Positions 7,460 through 12,552 of a stretch of DNA of 17,029 nucleotides are shown here, in pieces; positions within the stretch are counted from its first letter, which is position 1; each line of letters begins with the position of its first letter. Both the position numbers and the translations under genes were made by a program. The DNA is from CAZTME01 sp964614795 (GTDB lineage: Bacteria > Patescibacteriota > Microgenomatia > UBA1400 > PJMF01): assembly GCA_964614795.1 (NCBI GenBank), contig CAZTME010000017.1, forward strand, positions 1-17,029. The letters are read 5' to 3'. The notes under the pieces are model-generated. The model was not told the origin of the DNA. It worked only from the letters and a program-made list of their open reading frames with translations, and searched no databases.

Positions 7460-8737
7460 ATGCAAGATATTAAATGCCCACATTGCGGAAAATTATTCAA
7501 AGTCGATGAAGCTGGATTTGCCGACATACTAAAGCAAGTCCGAGACCATCAGTTTGAAAAAGAACTACATGAACGCTTGGAATTGGCTGAAAACGATAAA
7601 ACAAACGCTGTTAAACTCGCAGAATCAAACTTAAAAAATACATTTCAGGAAGAATTGGCAAAAAAGGATAAAGAATTAACAGAGTTAAGAGCCGAAAAAG
7701 ATCGCAATCTTGCTGAAGAGTTAGGAAAGAAAGAAGCGGAGCTCGCTGAAATGAAATCAAAACTCGATAAAGCAGATGTTGAACAAAAACTCACAGTTGC
7801 AGAGGCAATTAAAAAGATTGAAAAAGAACGAGATGATCTAAACAACGATTTAAAAAACAAAGAAATTGAAAAACAATTACTCGAAAAATCTTTGCAAGAA
7901 AAATACGCCAATGAACTCAAAACTAGAGATGACATTATTAAAATGAAGGATGAAGCGATTGAGCGATACAAAGACATGAAGCTCAAACTAAGTACTAAAA
8001 TGGTCGGTGAAACACTAGAGCAACATTGTGAAGTAGAGTTTAACAAATTACGTGCTACCGCTTTTCAAAACGCTTATTTTGAAAAAGACAATGACGCGAG
8101 CTCCGGCAATAAAGGAGATTATATTTATCGTGAAACTGATGGAGCAGGAAATGAAATTATTTCTATAATGTTTGAGATGAAAAATGAGGGAGATGAAACT
8201 GCTACCAAGAAAAAGAATGATGATTTCCTGCCTAAACTTGATAAAGATCGCACAGAAAAGAAGTGTGAATATGCAGTTCTTGTTTCACTTTTAGAAGCCG
8301 ACAATGAGCTGTACAACACTGGTATTGTTGATGTTTCTCATAAATACCCAAAAATGTATGTAATCAGACCTCAATTTTTTATTCCAATTATTACACTCCT
8401 TAGAAATGCTGCTTTAAGCTCACTCAAATACAAAGCCGAGCTAGCATTGGTAAGAAATCAAAATATAGACATTACGAACTTTGAGGATAATATAAACAAA
8501 TTCAAAGAAGGCTTTGCAAAAAACTACGAGCTTGCCAGCCGTAAATTTAAAACTGCGATTGATGAAATAGACAAGACCATTGACCATCTTCAAAAAACGA
8601 AAGATGCTTTGTTATCTTCGGAAAATAACTTACGTCTTGCCAATAACAAAGCAGAAGATTTAACTATAAAAAAATTAACACGAGGAAATCCAACAATGAC
8701 AGCCAAATTTGAAGAACTTTCAGATAAGACTGAATAG
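7460..8737 (+). CDS. DUF2130 family protein with zinc finger, coiled coil and PD-(D/E)xK-like motif
   Basis: A 425-residue protein. It starts with IKCPHCGK, a C6xxC9 half zinc ribbon. Residues about 30-195 are charged heptad-like sequence typical of a long coiled coil. The DUF2130 core follows, with GDYIYRE (D220), FEMKNE (E239, K241), KCEYAVLVSLLE, NTGIVDVSHKYPKMYVIRPQ and FIPII. D220, E239 and K241 fit the D...ExK spacing of PD-(D/E)xK nucleases; this catalytic reading is my inference. The start is 21 bp after the helicase-nuclease stop on the same strand with no terminator between, so they form an operon. Both genes lie inside one pair of inverted repeats. Together they could be a two-component defence module in which each protein has a nuclease-like domain. 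Family assignment is firm, function is not. Confidence 0.9.
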   Translation: MQDIKCPHCGKLFKVDEAGFADILKQVRDHQFEKELHERLELAENDKTNAVKLAESNLKNTFQEELAKKDKELTELRAEKDRNLAEELGKKEAELAEMKSKLDKADVEQKLTVAEAIKKIEKERDDLNNDLKNKEIEKQLLEKSLQEKYANELKTRDDIIKMKDEAIERYKDMKLKLSTKMVGETLEQHCEVEFNKLRATAFQNAYFEKDNDASSGNKGDYIYRETDGAGNEIISIMFEMKNEGDETATKKKNDDFLPKLDKDRTEKKCEYAVLVSLLEADNELYNTGIVDVSHKYPKMYVIRPQFFIPIITLLRNAALSSLKYKAELALVRNQNIDITNFEDNINKFKEGFAKNYELASRKFKTAIDEIDKTIDHLQKTKDALLSSENNLRLANNKAEDLTIKKLTRGNPTMTAKFEELSDKTE

Positions 8738-8739
8738 TG

Positions 8740-8796
8740 GGTTTTCGGTCGGGGCAATTCACCCCTTTTGTTCCCCTCTTGCCCCTCCCTCAAACA
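8740..8796. repeat. Right-end hairpin 1 (CCCC-rich loop)
   Basis: GGGGCAA (8751-8757) pairs perfectly with TTGCCCC (8779-8785), and the flanks GTTTTCGG and CCTCAAAC extend it imperfectly. The loop runs TTCACCCC to CCCCTC, like the loops of two further hairpins at 8806-8856 and 10235-10281. It begins right after the DUF2130 stop and may also act as its transcription terminator. Confidence 0.7.
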
Positions 8797-8805
8797 GAAA
8801 TAGGA

Positions 8806-8856
8806 GTTTTGGGCTTCGGGCATTCACCCCTAACCCCTCTGCCCTTCGCCCAAAAC
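8806..8856. repeat. Right-end hairpin 2 (17-nt conserved loop)
   Basis: The stem is GTTTTGGGC (8806-8814) with GCCCAAAAC (8848-8856), a TTC/TTC internal mismatch, then GGGCA (8818-8822) with TGCCC (8840-8844). The loop TTCACCCCTAACCCCTC (8823-8839) is identical to the loop of the hairpin at 10235-10281, although the stems differ. Confidence 0.85.
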
Positions 8857-8858
8857 GG

Positions 8859-8934
8859 AAAAACAAAATCGGATCTTTCTTTTGTAAGAGCAATTTCTTT
8901 CAGAAATTAAAGGAAAACATGTACATCATATAAC
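8859..8934. repeat. Right inverted repeat of the helicase/DUF2130 unit
   Basis: This is the inverted counterpart of 3055-3126. Its outermost bases (TAAC at 8931-8934) are also the left R-box of the attC-like site that follows, so the repeat-bounded unit and that site abut exactly. The internal AATTTC/GAAATT hairpin (8891-8908) stands where the left copy has a GGGG/CCCC hairpin. Confidence 0.8.
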
Positions 8935-9048
8935 ACGGCATATACGGCTACGCTCCTCGTACCTCGTCGCTTCGCCCATATTTGCCAGTGGTGGGCACTT
9001 CGTGCCATTATACCACTGGCAAACATCGTATATGCCGAAACGTTAGCC
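8931..9048 (+). other. attC-like recombination site 1
   Basis: The outer R-box pair is TAAC (8931-8934) with GTTA of GTTAGCC (9042-9048). After a short unpaired spacer comes a perfect 11-bp inner stem, CGGCATATACG (8936-8946) with CGTATATGCCG (9027-9037). A terminal hairpin follows: 12 bp (8981-8992 with 9012-9023) capped by GGCAC-TTC-GTGCC (8994-9006). This is the attC layout of R box, unpaired central spacer, L box and variable terminal structure, and the length of about 118 nt is in the attC range. GTTAGCC departs at one base from the GTTRRRY consensus, and the left box matches RYYYAAC only partly. Confidence 0.6.
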
Positions 9049-9194
9049 AACATCGCTTCGCTCGTTGGCTAATGTGCTGCGACTAGTGTCGCTGTTATCC
9101 TCGTCGCTACGCGACATCGTCTAACAGCAACTATACGAAATATACTTCAAAAAACTTCGTTTTTTTCGTATACTTCGTATAGTCGCAGCACATT
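9040..9194. repeat. Multi-hairpin dispersed repeat, copy A
   Basis: A stretch of about 155 bp matches 11880-12030 closely along its length. Hairpins within it are TTAGCCAAC/GTTGGCTAA (9043-9051, 9064-9072), a perfect 14-bp outer stem (9072-9085 with 9180-9193), GCTGTTA/TAACAGC (9091-9097, 9122-9128), and a long arm built on CTATACGAA/TTCGTATAG (9131-9139, 9174-9182) with inner TATAC/GTATA and A-run/T-run pairs capped by TTC. There is no coding sequence. It starts on the right R-box of attC-like site 1, so it could be a small non-coding cassette or an additional large attC-like site. Confidence 0.85.
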
Positions 9195-9271
9195 GTCCGA
9201 CATATTTTTCTGAAAATTTTTTGAGAAAAAGGAGTTGAAGGATTAAGATAAAAGAAGAAATTTTGATTTTT
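9193..9271. repeat. Left inverted repeat of the ATPase unit
   Basis: Blocks from outside to inside are TTGTCCGAC (9193-9201), TATTTTTCTGAAAATTTTT (9203-9221), GTTGAAGGATT (9234-9244) and GAAATTTTGATTTTT (9257-9271). All four recur in inverted orientation and mirrored order at 10288-10416. The three inner blocks are separated by equal 12-nt gaps here and equal 10-nt gaps in the right copy. The first, second and fourth blocks recur in direct orientation at 12474-12552, the first with changes. Confidence 0.85.
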
Positions 9272-9281
9272 ATTATTTTTA

Positions 9282-9332
9282 GGAGGGGAACAAAAGGTAT
9301 TTTCACTTGTTTCGTCGCTCCACAAGTGAAAA
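9282..9332. repeat. Left-end hairpin of the ATPase unit
   Basis: GGAGGGGAA is followed by a perfect 11-bp stem, TTTTCACTTGT (9300-9310) with ACAAGTGAAAA (9322-9332), with a TTCGTCGCTCC loop. It matches the plan of the two hairpins at 3136-3229 but has its own stem sequence. Confidence 0.75.
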
Positions 9333-9338
9333 ATAATT

Positions 9339-9344
9339 TATAAT
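9339..9344 (+). promoter_or_regulatory. Consensus -10 box for the ATPase-like gene
   Basis: A perfect TATAAT lies 16 bp before the ATG at 9361, directly after the left-end hairpin. No -35 box is evident; the corresponding position falls in the hairpin loop. Transcription would start about 10 nt before the ATG, giving a nearly leaderless message, in line with the missing Shine-Dalgarno sequence. Confidence 0.45.
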
Positions 9345-9360
9345 TTATTTTTAAAAAAAT

Positions 9361-10260
9361 ATGAGTTTTGAAGGAAGTAATCCATCGCTAAAAGAAACTC
9401 AGGTTGATTCAAGCCAAACAGAATCACTAGAACCTAAAGTTATTCAAGAAATAGTTGATATGATTGGAGAAAAACCAAAAGAAAAAATAGCTGAAGATGT
9501 TGGCAAATCTTTCACTCCACCAACAGAATCAGAACCACTAGTTATCGAAGAATCAACAGATCCAGATGAATATTCATTGGAACAGTATAGAGCACAAGCA
9601 ATAGAACAGATACTGGAAGCTATGCAAGCTCATCAGTTTGTTCATATTGACACTTTGTCCGGAAGTGGGATGTCTAGTTTTATTGTTCCAAAGATTTCAA
9701 ATTCATATCTAGCAGAAGGACGGTTACCATCGATTACTGATTTAAGAGAAATTATTGACGAAAATGGCATTGAAACAATAATTTTAGACGAGCTCGGATG
9801 GAACTCAACTTTTTTGAATGATCCACAAAAATATGCTGATGAATTAAAAGCACTAGCTGAAAATTATCCAAAATTGAAATTTATCATAGCTGTTGGTAGA
9901 ACAGAAAAAACAGCAATTCAACTAGATGCTATAGCTACATCAGTAGAGCCAGTTTCTATCAAAGTAGGTAGGAAAGCGTTTAATAATCGACAAGCAATAG
10001 AGTATATCCAAAATAAATGTCCGAACTTACAAGATTTAGATGATGAAACAAGAGGTATGTTACTAAGATACATTGTGGATAAAAAAGGAGAATTTGGTGA
10101 TTTATTGCACTTTCGATGGATGAGAAAAGTAATTTCTGAGTTTGATTGGGTTTTTCCACATGACCATGAAGTTGGCGAAGAATATTCGGAAGATGAGTTA
10201 CAACAAATACGAGATGATCTTACTGAACAAGGAGTTTTGGCTCAAAAAATTCACCCCTAA
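9361..10260 (+). CDS. AAA/STAND-like P-loop protein with degenerate Walker A
   Basis: A 299-residue protein of uncertain function. Residues 1-75 are acidic, polar and probably disordered. A P-loop NTPase-like core follows: a strand plus GSGMSS at 101-106, where M104 replaces the Walker A lysine, a Walker B-like ETIILDE (D143, E144), and KFIIAVGR at 173-180 in the sensor position. With the lysine missing, ATP hydrolysis is doubtful; nucleotide binding or a structural role is possible. No nuclease, protease or membrane segment is seen. The last eight codons and the TAA lie inside the right-end hairpin (10235-10281), so the terminal residues LAQKIHP come from repeat DNA, a sign of truncation or of tight packing against the repeat. 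It is the only gene between the inverted repeats at 9193-9271 and 10288-10416. The gene is real; the fold assignment is moderate. Confidence 0.75.
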   Translation: MSFEGSNPSLKETQVDSSQTESLEPKVIQEIVDMIGEKPKEKIAEDVGKSFTPPTESEPLVIEESTDPDEYSLEQYRAQAIEQILEAMQAHQFVHIDTLSGSGMSSFIVPKISNSYLAEGRLPSITDLREIIDENGIETIILDELGWNSTFLNDPQKYADELKALAENYPKLKFIIAVGRTEKTAIQLDAIATSVEPVSIKVGRKAFNNRQAIEYIQNKCPNLQDLDDETRGMLLRYIVDKKGEFGDLLHFRWMRKVISEFDWVFPHDHEVGEEYSEDELQQIRDDLTEQGVLAQKIHP

Positions 10261-10281
10261 CCCCTCTTTTTTGAGCCAAAA
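10235..10281. repeat. Right-end hairpin of the ATPase unit (17-nt conserved loop)
   Basis: A perfect 15-bp stem joins TTTTGGCTCAAAAAA (10235-10249) and TTTTTTGAGCCAAAA (10267-10281). The loop TTCACCCCTAACCCCTC (10250-10266) is base-for-base the loop at 8823-8839. The TAA within the loop is the stop codon of the ATPase-like gene. It may also terminate transcription. Confidence 0.9.
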
Positions 10282-10287
10282 AATGGA

Positions 10288-10416
10288 AAAAATCAAAATT
10301 TCAAAAAATAAAAATCCTTCAACAGATATGGATAAAAATTTTCAGAAAAATACGCTAAAGCCACGTTGCACTCTCCCCTTCGACTCCTTTCAGTCGCTCA
10401 GGGTCGGGTCGGACAA
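10288..10416. repeat. Right inverted repeat of the ATPase unit
   Basis: The inverted blocks are 10288-10302, 10313-10323, 10334-10352 and GTCGGACAA at 10408-10416, mirroring 9193-9271. Relative to the left copy, about 54 extra bases lie before the outermost block; they include a small CGACT/AGTCG hairpin (10381-10396). The outermost block overlaps the left R-box of attC-like site 2, the same arrangement as at 8931-8934. Confidence 0.8.
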
Positions 10417-10525
10417 CACAGTATATGCGGTTCGAGTCTTGCGGGCTCTCACTCATATTCCGCTACAAATTTTAAATGTTAAAATATTGATGTAGCGAAA
10501 CATCGCATATTCTGGAACGTTAGGC
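10411..10525 (+). other. attC-like recombination site 2
   Basis: The left box GGACAAC (10411-10417) faces GTTAGGC (10519-10525), a perfect fit to the integron GTTRRRY core site. The inner stem is AGTATATGCG (10420-10429) with CGCATATTCT (10504-10513), one mismatch. The terminal hairpin is CGCTACA/TGTAGCG (10461-10467, 10491-10497) extended by ATTTTAA-ATG-TTAAAAT (10469-10485). Total length is 115 nt. The next gene starts 28 bp after the site, as in an integron cassette. Confidence 0.65.
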
Positions 10526-10553
10526 GAAATTTGATTCAGAAACAGAAACTTTT

Positions 10554-11054
10554 ATGAACATAATCGAAATATTTAAAAATGTCCGTGATATGCCTTATAG
10601 AATTCCTCTTGCTTTGGGCGAGAAGGATGTCTGTTGTAGCGGTAAGCATAAATTACTTAAAAACCTGTTTGAGAAACAAGGCTTGGAGGTTAGATATCGT
10701 GTCTGCACTTTTTTGTGGAGTTCAATTGATTTGCCTGGTGAAGTTTCAAAAGTTCCTCACCATGATTTAAGTTCACATGTGTGGCTTGAAGTATTGATTG
10801 ATGGCAAGTGGGTCATTGTTGATGCGACGTGGGATATTGGCGTTAAAAATATACTTCATGTCAATGAATGGGACGGCAAATCAAACACTGAGCCAGCCGT
10901 AAAACCAATCAAAGTATTTAGCCCACAAAAAAGTACAGACATCATGAACAACGAGAGTGATGAAGATACACTGAATGATCTTAAAATAAACGGGGAATTC
11001 TATAAGGCATTCAATGTTTGGCTCGAAGAACAACGCATCTCTATAACTGAATAA
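10554..11054 (+). CDS. Transglutaminase-like cysteine protein
   Basis: A 166-residue cytosolic protein with a transglutaminase/protease-like (papain-fold) signature. The probable catalytic triad is C28 in CCSGKHKLL, H75 in SSHVWLEV and D90 in WVIVDATWD, with the usual spacing. C27 next to C28 leaves some doubt about which cysteine is the nucleophile. Members cleave or cross-link peptide amides, but the substrate here is unknown. No signal peptide is present. The gene occupies nearly all the DNA between attC-like sites 2 and 3, starting 28 bp after one and ending 6 bp before the other, as a one-gene integron cassette would. No Shine-Dalgarno sequence or obvious promoter is seen in the short leader. 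Fold assignment is fairly sure, role unknown. Confidence 0.82.
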   Translation: MNIIEIFKNVRDMPYRIPLALGEKDVCCSGKHKLLKNLFEKQGLEVRYRVCTFLWSSIDLPGEVSKVPHHDLSSHVWLEVLIDGKWVIVDATWDIGVKNILHVNEWDGKSNTEPAVKPIKVFSPQKSTDIMNNESDEDTLNDLKINGEFYKAFNVWLEEQRISITE

Positions 11055-11060
11055 AACATC

Positions 11061-11176
11061 GCACAACACGGCATATCTGGTTCAGAAATTTTGCACTATA
11101 ATAAAGCTAAGGAATGCATGATTTCTTCACCCAAATTGGCCTTCGGCCAACTTCAGGTATTTGCGGAACATTGAGC
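11061..11176 (+). other. attC-like recombination site 3
   Basis: The left box GCACAAC (11061-11067) faces ATTGAGC (11170-11176), one base short of the GTTRRRY core. The inner stem CGGCATATCTG (11069-11079) pairs imperfectly with CAGGTATTTGCGG (11154-11166). The terminal hairpin is TTGGCC-TTC-GGCCAA (11136-11150). Length is 116 nt, almost identical to sites 1 and 2. Its left side shares AACACGGCATAT with site 1, and its right side shares 14 of 17 bases around the core with site 2 (10514-10530 compared with 11165-11181). Confidence 0.55.
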
Positions 11177-11228
11177 GAAATGGTCCACTCAATAATTTTA
11201 TAAATTTAAGTATTTCTAAACACTTTTT

Positions 11229-11750
11229 ATGAAAGAAATAATAATCCCATTAAGTCGAGAGAAAATTACACTTGTATTTTTAGGGTCATTAGGGTTTGTT
11301 GCTTTATCATTTTGGTTATTTCAAATTTCTGAAAATCAAACTAGATATGACCAAATGTTTGTGAAGGTTGTTTCTGTTATAGGGATCGTAATTTTTGGTC
11401 TTTGTGGTATTTATGCTTTTACTAAGTTTTTTGATAAAAAACCGGGATTAGTAATTAACGATGAAGGAATTATTGATAACTCTAGCGCAGTGTGCGTTGG
11501 TTTAATCAAATGGGAAAATATAACTAACGTAAGTATAGCTGATATATATGGTCAAAAAATACTAACGATTGATGTCAACAATGCTGATGAAATAGTTTCG
11601 AAGCAACAAGGATTTAAGAAGTTACTCTTGAATTTGAATAAATATTATTTAAATTCTCCAATACATATTTCTTCCAATGCTTTAAAGTGTAACTTTAAAG
11701 ATTTATATAATATACTTAAAGAACAATTATCAGCTCGCCACATCGCCTAA
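11229..11750 (+). CDS. STM3941 family membrane protein
   Basis: A 173-residue protein recognised as STM3941-like from its layout: an MKEIIIPLSREKITL start, two hydrophobic helices (about residues 14-33 and 45-67), then a cytoplasmic domain starting DKKPGLVINDEGIIDNSS and containing VGLIKWENI, and the late block PIHISSNALK. The soluble part looks like a small beta-rich PH-like domain. The family has no established function; membrane location follows from the two helices. The final codons and TAA overlap the left box of attC-like site 4 (stop within CGCCTAA), a placement often seen in integron cassettes. The ATG lacks a Shine-Dalgarno sequence, and an AT-rich stretch upstream could hold a weak -10 box. 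Confidence 0.85.
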   Translation: MKEIIIPLSREKITLVFLGSLGFVALSFWLFQISENQTRYDQMFVKVVSVIGIVIFGLCGIYAFTKFFDKKPGLVINDEGIIDNSSAVCVGLIKWENITNVSIADIYGQKILTIDVNNADEIVSKQQGFKKLLLNLNKYYLNSPIHISSNALKCNFKDLYNILKEQLSARHIA

Positions 11751-11888
11751 AAGCGTGTATGAGTTTCAAAAAAAGTGCGTTTTAATAACTTTCAAGGTTG
11801 CACTTTTTCTTTCACCCAAATTTCGCCTTCCACTATTACTAAAAAATAAGGAAGTCGTCAAAACTTCTTGTACATTCGATCGTTAACC
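11745..11888 (+). other. attC-like recombination site 4 (weak)
   Basis: The left box GCCTAAA (11745-11751) contains the stop codon of the STM3941-like gene; the right box is GTTAACC (11882-11888). The inner pairing (GTGTATG against TACATTCGA) is imperfect. Internal hairpins are AAAAAGTGC/GCACTTTTT (11770-11778, 11800-11808) and GAAGT/ACTTC (11861-11865, 11873-11877). At 144 nt it is longer than sites 1-3, and it is supported mainly by position. Confidence 0.35.
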
Positions 11889-12030
11889 ATCATCGCTTTT
11901 CTCGTTGGCTAGTCTGTTGAAACTAGTTTCGCTGTTATCCTCGTCGCTACGAGTCATCGTCTAACAGCAACTATACGAAATATACTTCAACAAACTTCGA
12001 TTTTTTTTATACTTCGTATAGTCGCAGCAC
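11880..12030. repeat. Multi-hairpin dispersed repeat, copy B
   Basis: This is the second copy of 9040-9194, colinear and largely identical from CGTTA to GTCGCAGCAC. The GCTGTTA/TAACAGC and CTATACGAA/TTCGTATAG stems are kept. The outer 14-bp stem of copy A is lost here because its left arm has diverged, and the first hairpin is weakened. Like copy A, it starts at the right R-box of an attC-like site. No coding sequence. Confidence 0.85.
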
Positions 12031-12070
12031 GATATTTAAAATAACTGAAATTTAATTTTTAAATACAAGT

Positions 12071-12454
12071 ATGAAAATAACAATTGTTGTAATGAGCATA
12101 TTTTTGTTTTTCTTGGGAACAATGGTTGTTTCTCAATTGATAGGAATATCATGGAATAATGAAAAACTTTTTACATCCTGTCAGTCGAATGAAATTAATT
12201 ACGAGTCCTATGACCCTTATTGTGTTTCGATAATTAGGCAACGTCAGACATTAAACTCTAGGTATTATATCTGGGTGGCGACACAAATTGAACCAAGTTA
12301 TGGTTATGCAATAAATTACCCAAATCCTGATATTGTCAGCGACTATGAATTCCAAGATGTAAAAATTAACTGGACAAACGAAGGCATTGAAGTGGAAACA
12401 TATTTAAACACAAAAATATTTCTTCCCAAGGAAAACTTTATTGGAGTAAGATAA
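12071..12454 (+). CDS. Small membrane-anchored or secreted protein of unknown function
   Basis: A 127-residue protein I do not recognise. Residues 3-26 form one hydrophobic segment, a signal anchor or uncleaved signal peptide; there is no clear lipobox or AxA cleavage site. The remaining 100 residues are polar and aromatic-rich (YYIWVATQ, YGYAINYPNP), with two cysteines (C37, C51) that could form a disulfide outside the membrane. It starts about 40 bp after repeat copy B and has no Shine-Dalgarno sequence. AT-rich sequence upstream could hold a promoter. The clean hydrophobic start and the length suggest a real gene, one more small single-gene unit of the array. Confidence 0.65.
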   Translation: MKITIVVMSIFLFFLGTMVVSQLIGISWNNEKLFTSCQSNEINYESYDPYCVSIIRQRQTLNSRYYIWVATQIEPSYGYAINYPNPDIVSDYEFQDVKINWTNEGIEVETYLNTKIFLPKENFIGVR

Positions 12455-12473
12455 ACTTCAGATACATGCAAAC

Positions 12474-12552
12474 TTTGTCAGACATATTTTTCTGAAAATT
12501 TTTGCAAGAAGAATGTTAAAAGATCACAATAGAGGAAGAAATTTTGATTTTT
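12474..12552. repeat. Solo copy of the ATPase-unit left inverted repeat
   Basis: TTTGTCAGAC, TATTTTTCTGAAAATTTTT (12485-12503) and GAAATTTTGATTTTT (12538-12552) repeat the order and orientation of 9193-9271, with the middle block eroded. No inverted partner, left-end hairpin or CCCC-loop hairpin follows. It looks like the remnant of a decayed unit. Confidence 0.75.

Noticed and set aside
3055..10416. Insertion sequence with its own transposase.
   Set aside because: The inverted repeats enclose only the helicase/DUF2130 pair or the ATPase-like gene; none has a DDE, HUH or recombinase signature, so the units can only be non-autonomous.
10425..10465. GGTTCGAGTC resembling a tRNA T-arm within attC-like site 2.
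   Set aside because: No acceptor stem, anticodon arm or D-arm can be placed around it; the bases belong to the terminal part of the structured site.
10142..10495. Open frame of 117 codons overlapping the end of the ATPase-like gene.
   Set aside because: It overlaps the real gene in another frame and then runs through the hairpin, inverted repeat and attC-like site, with no domain-like content.
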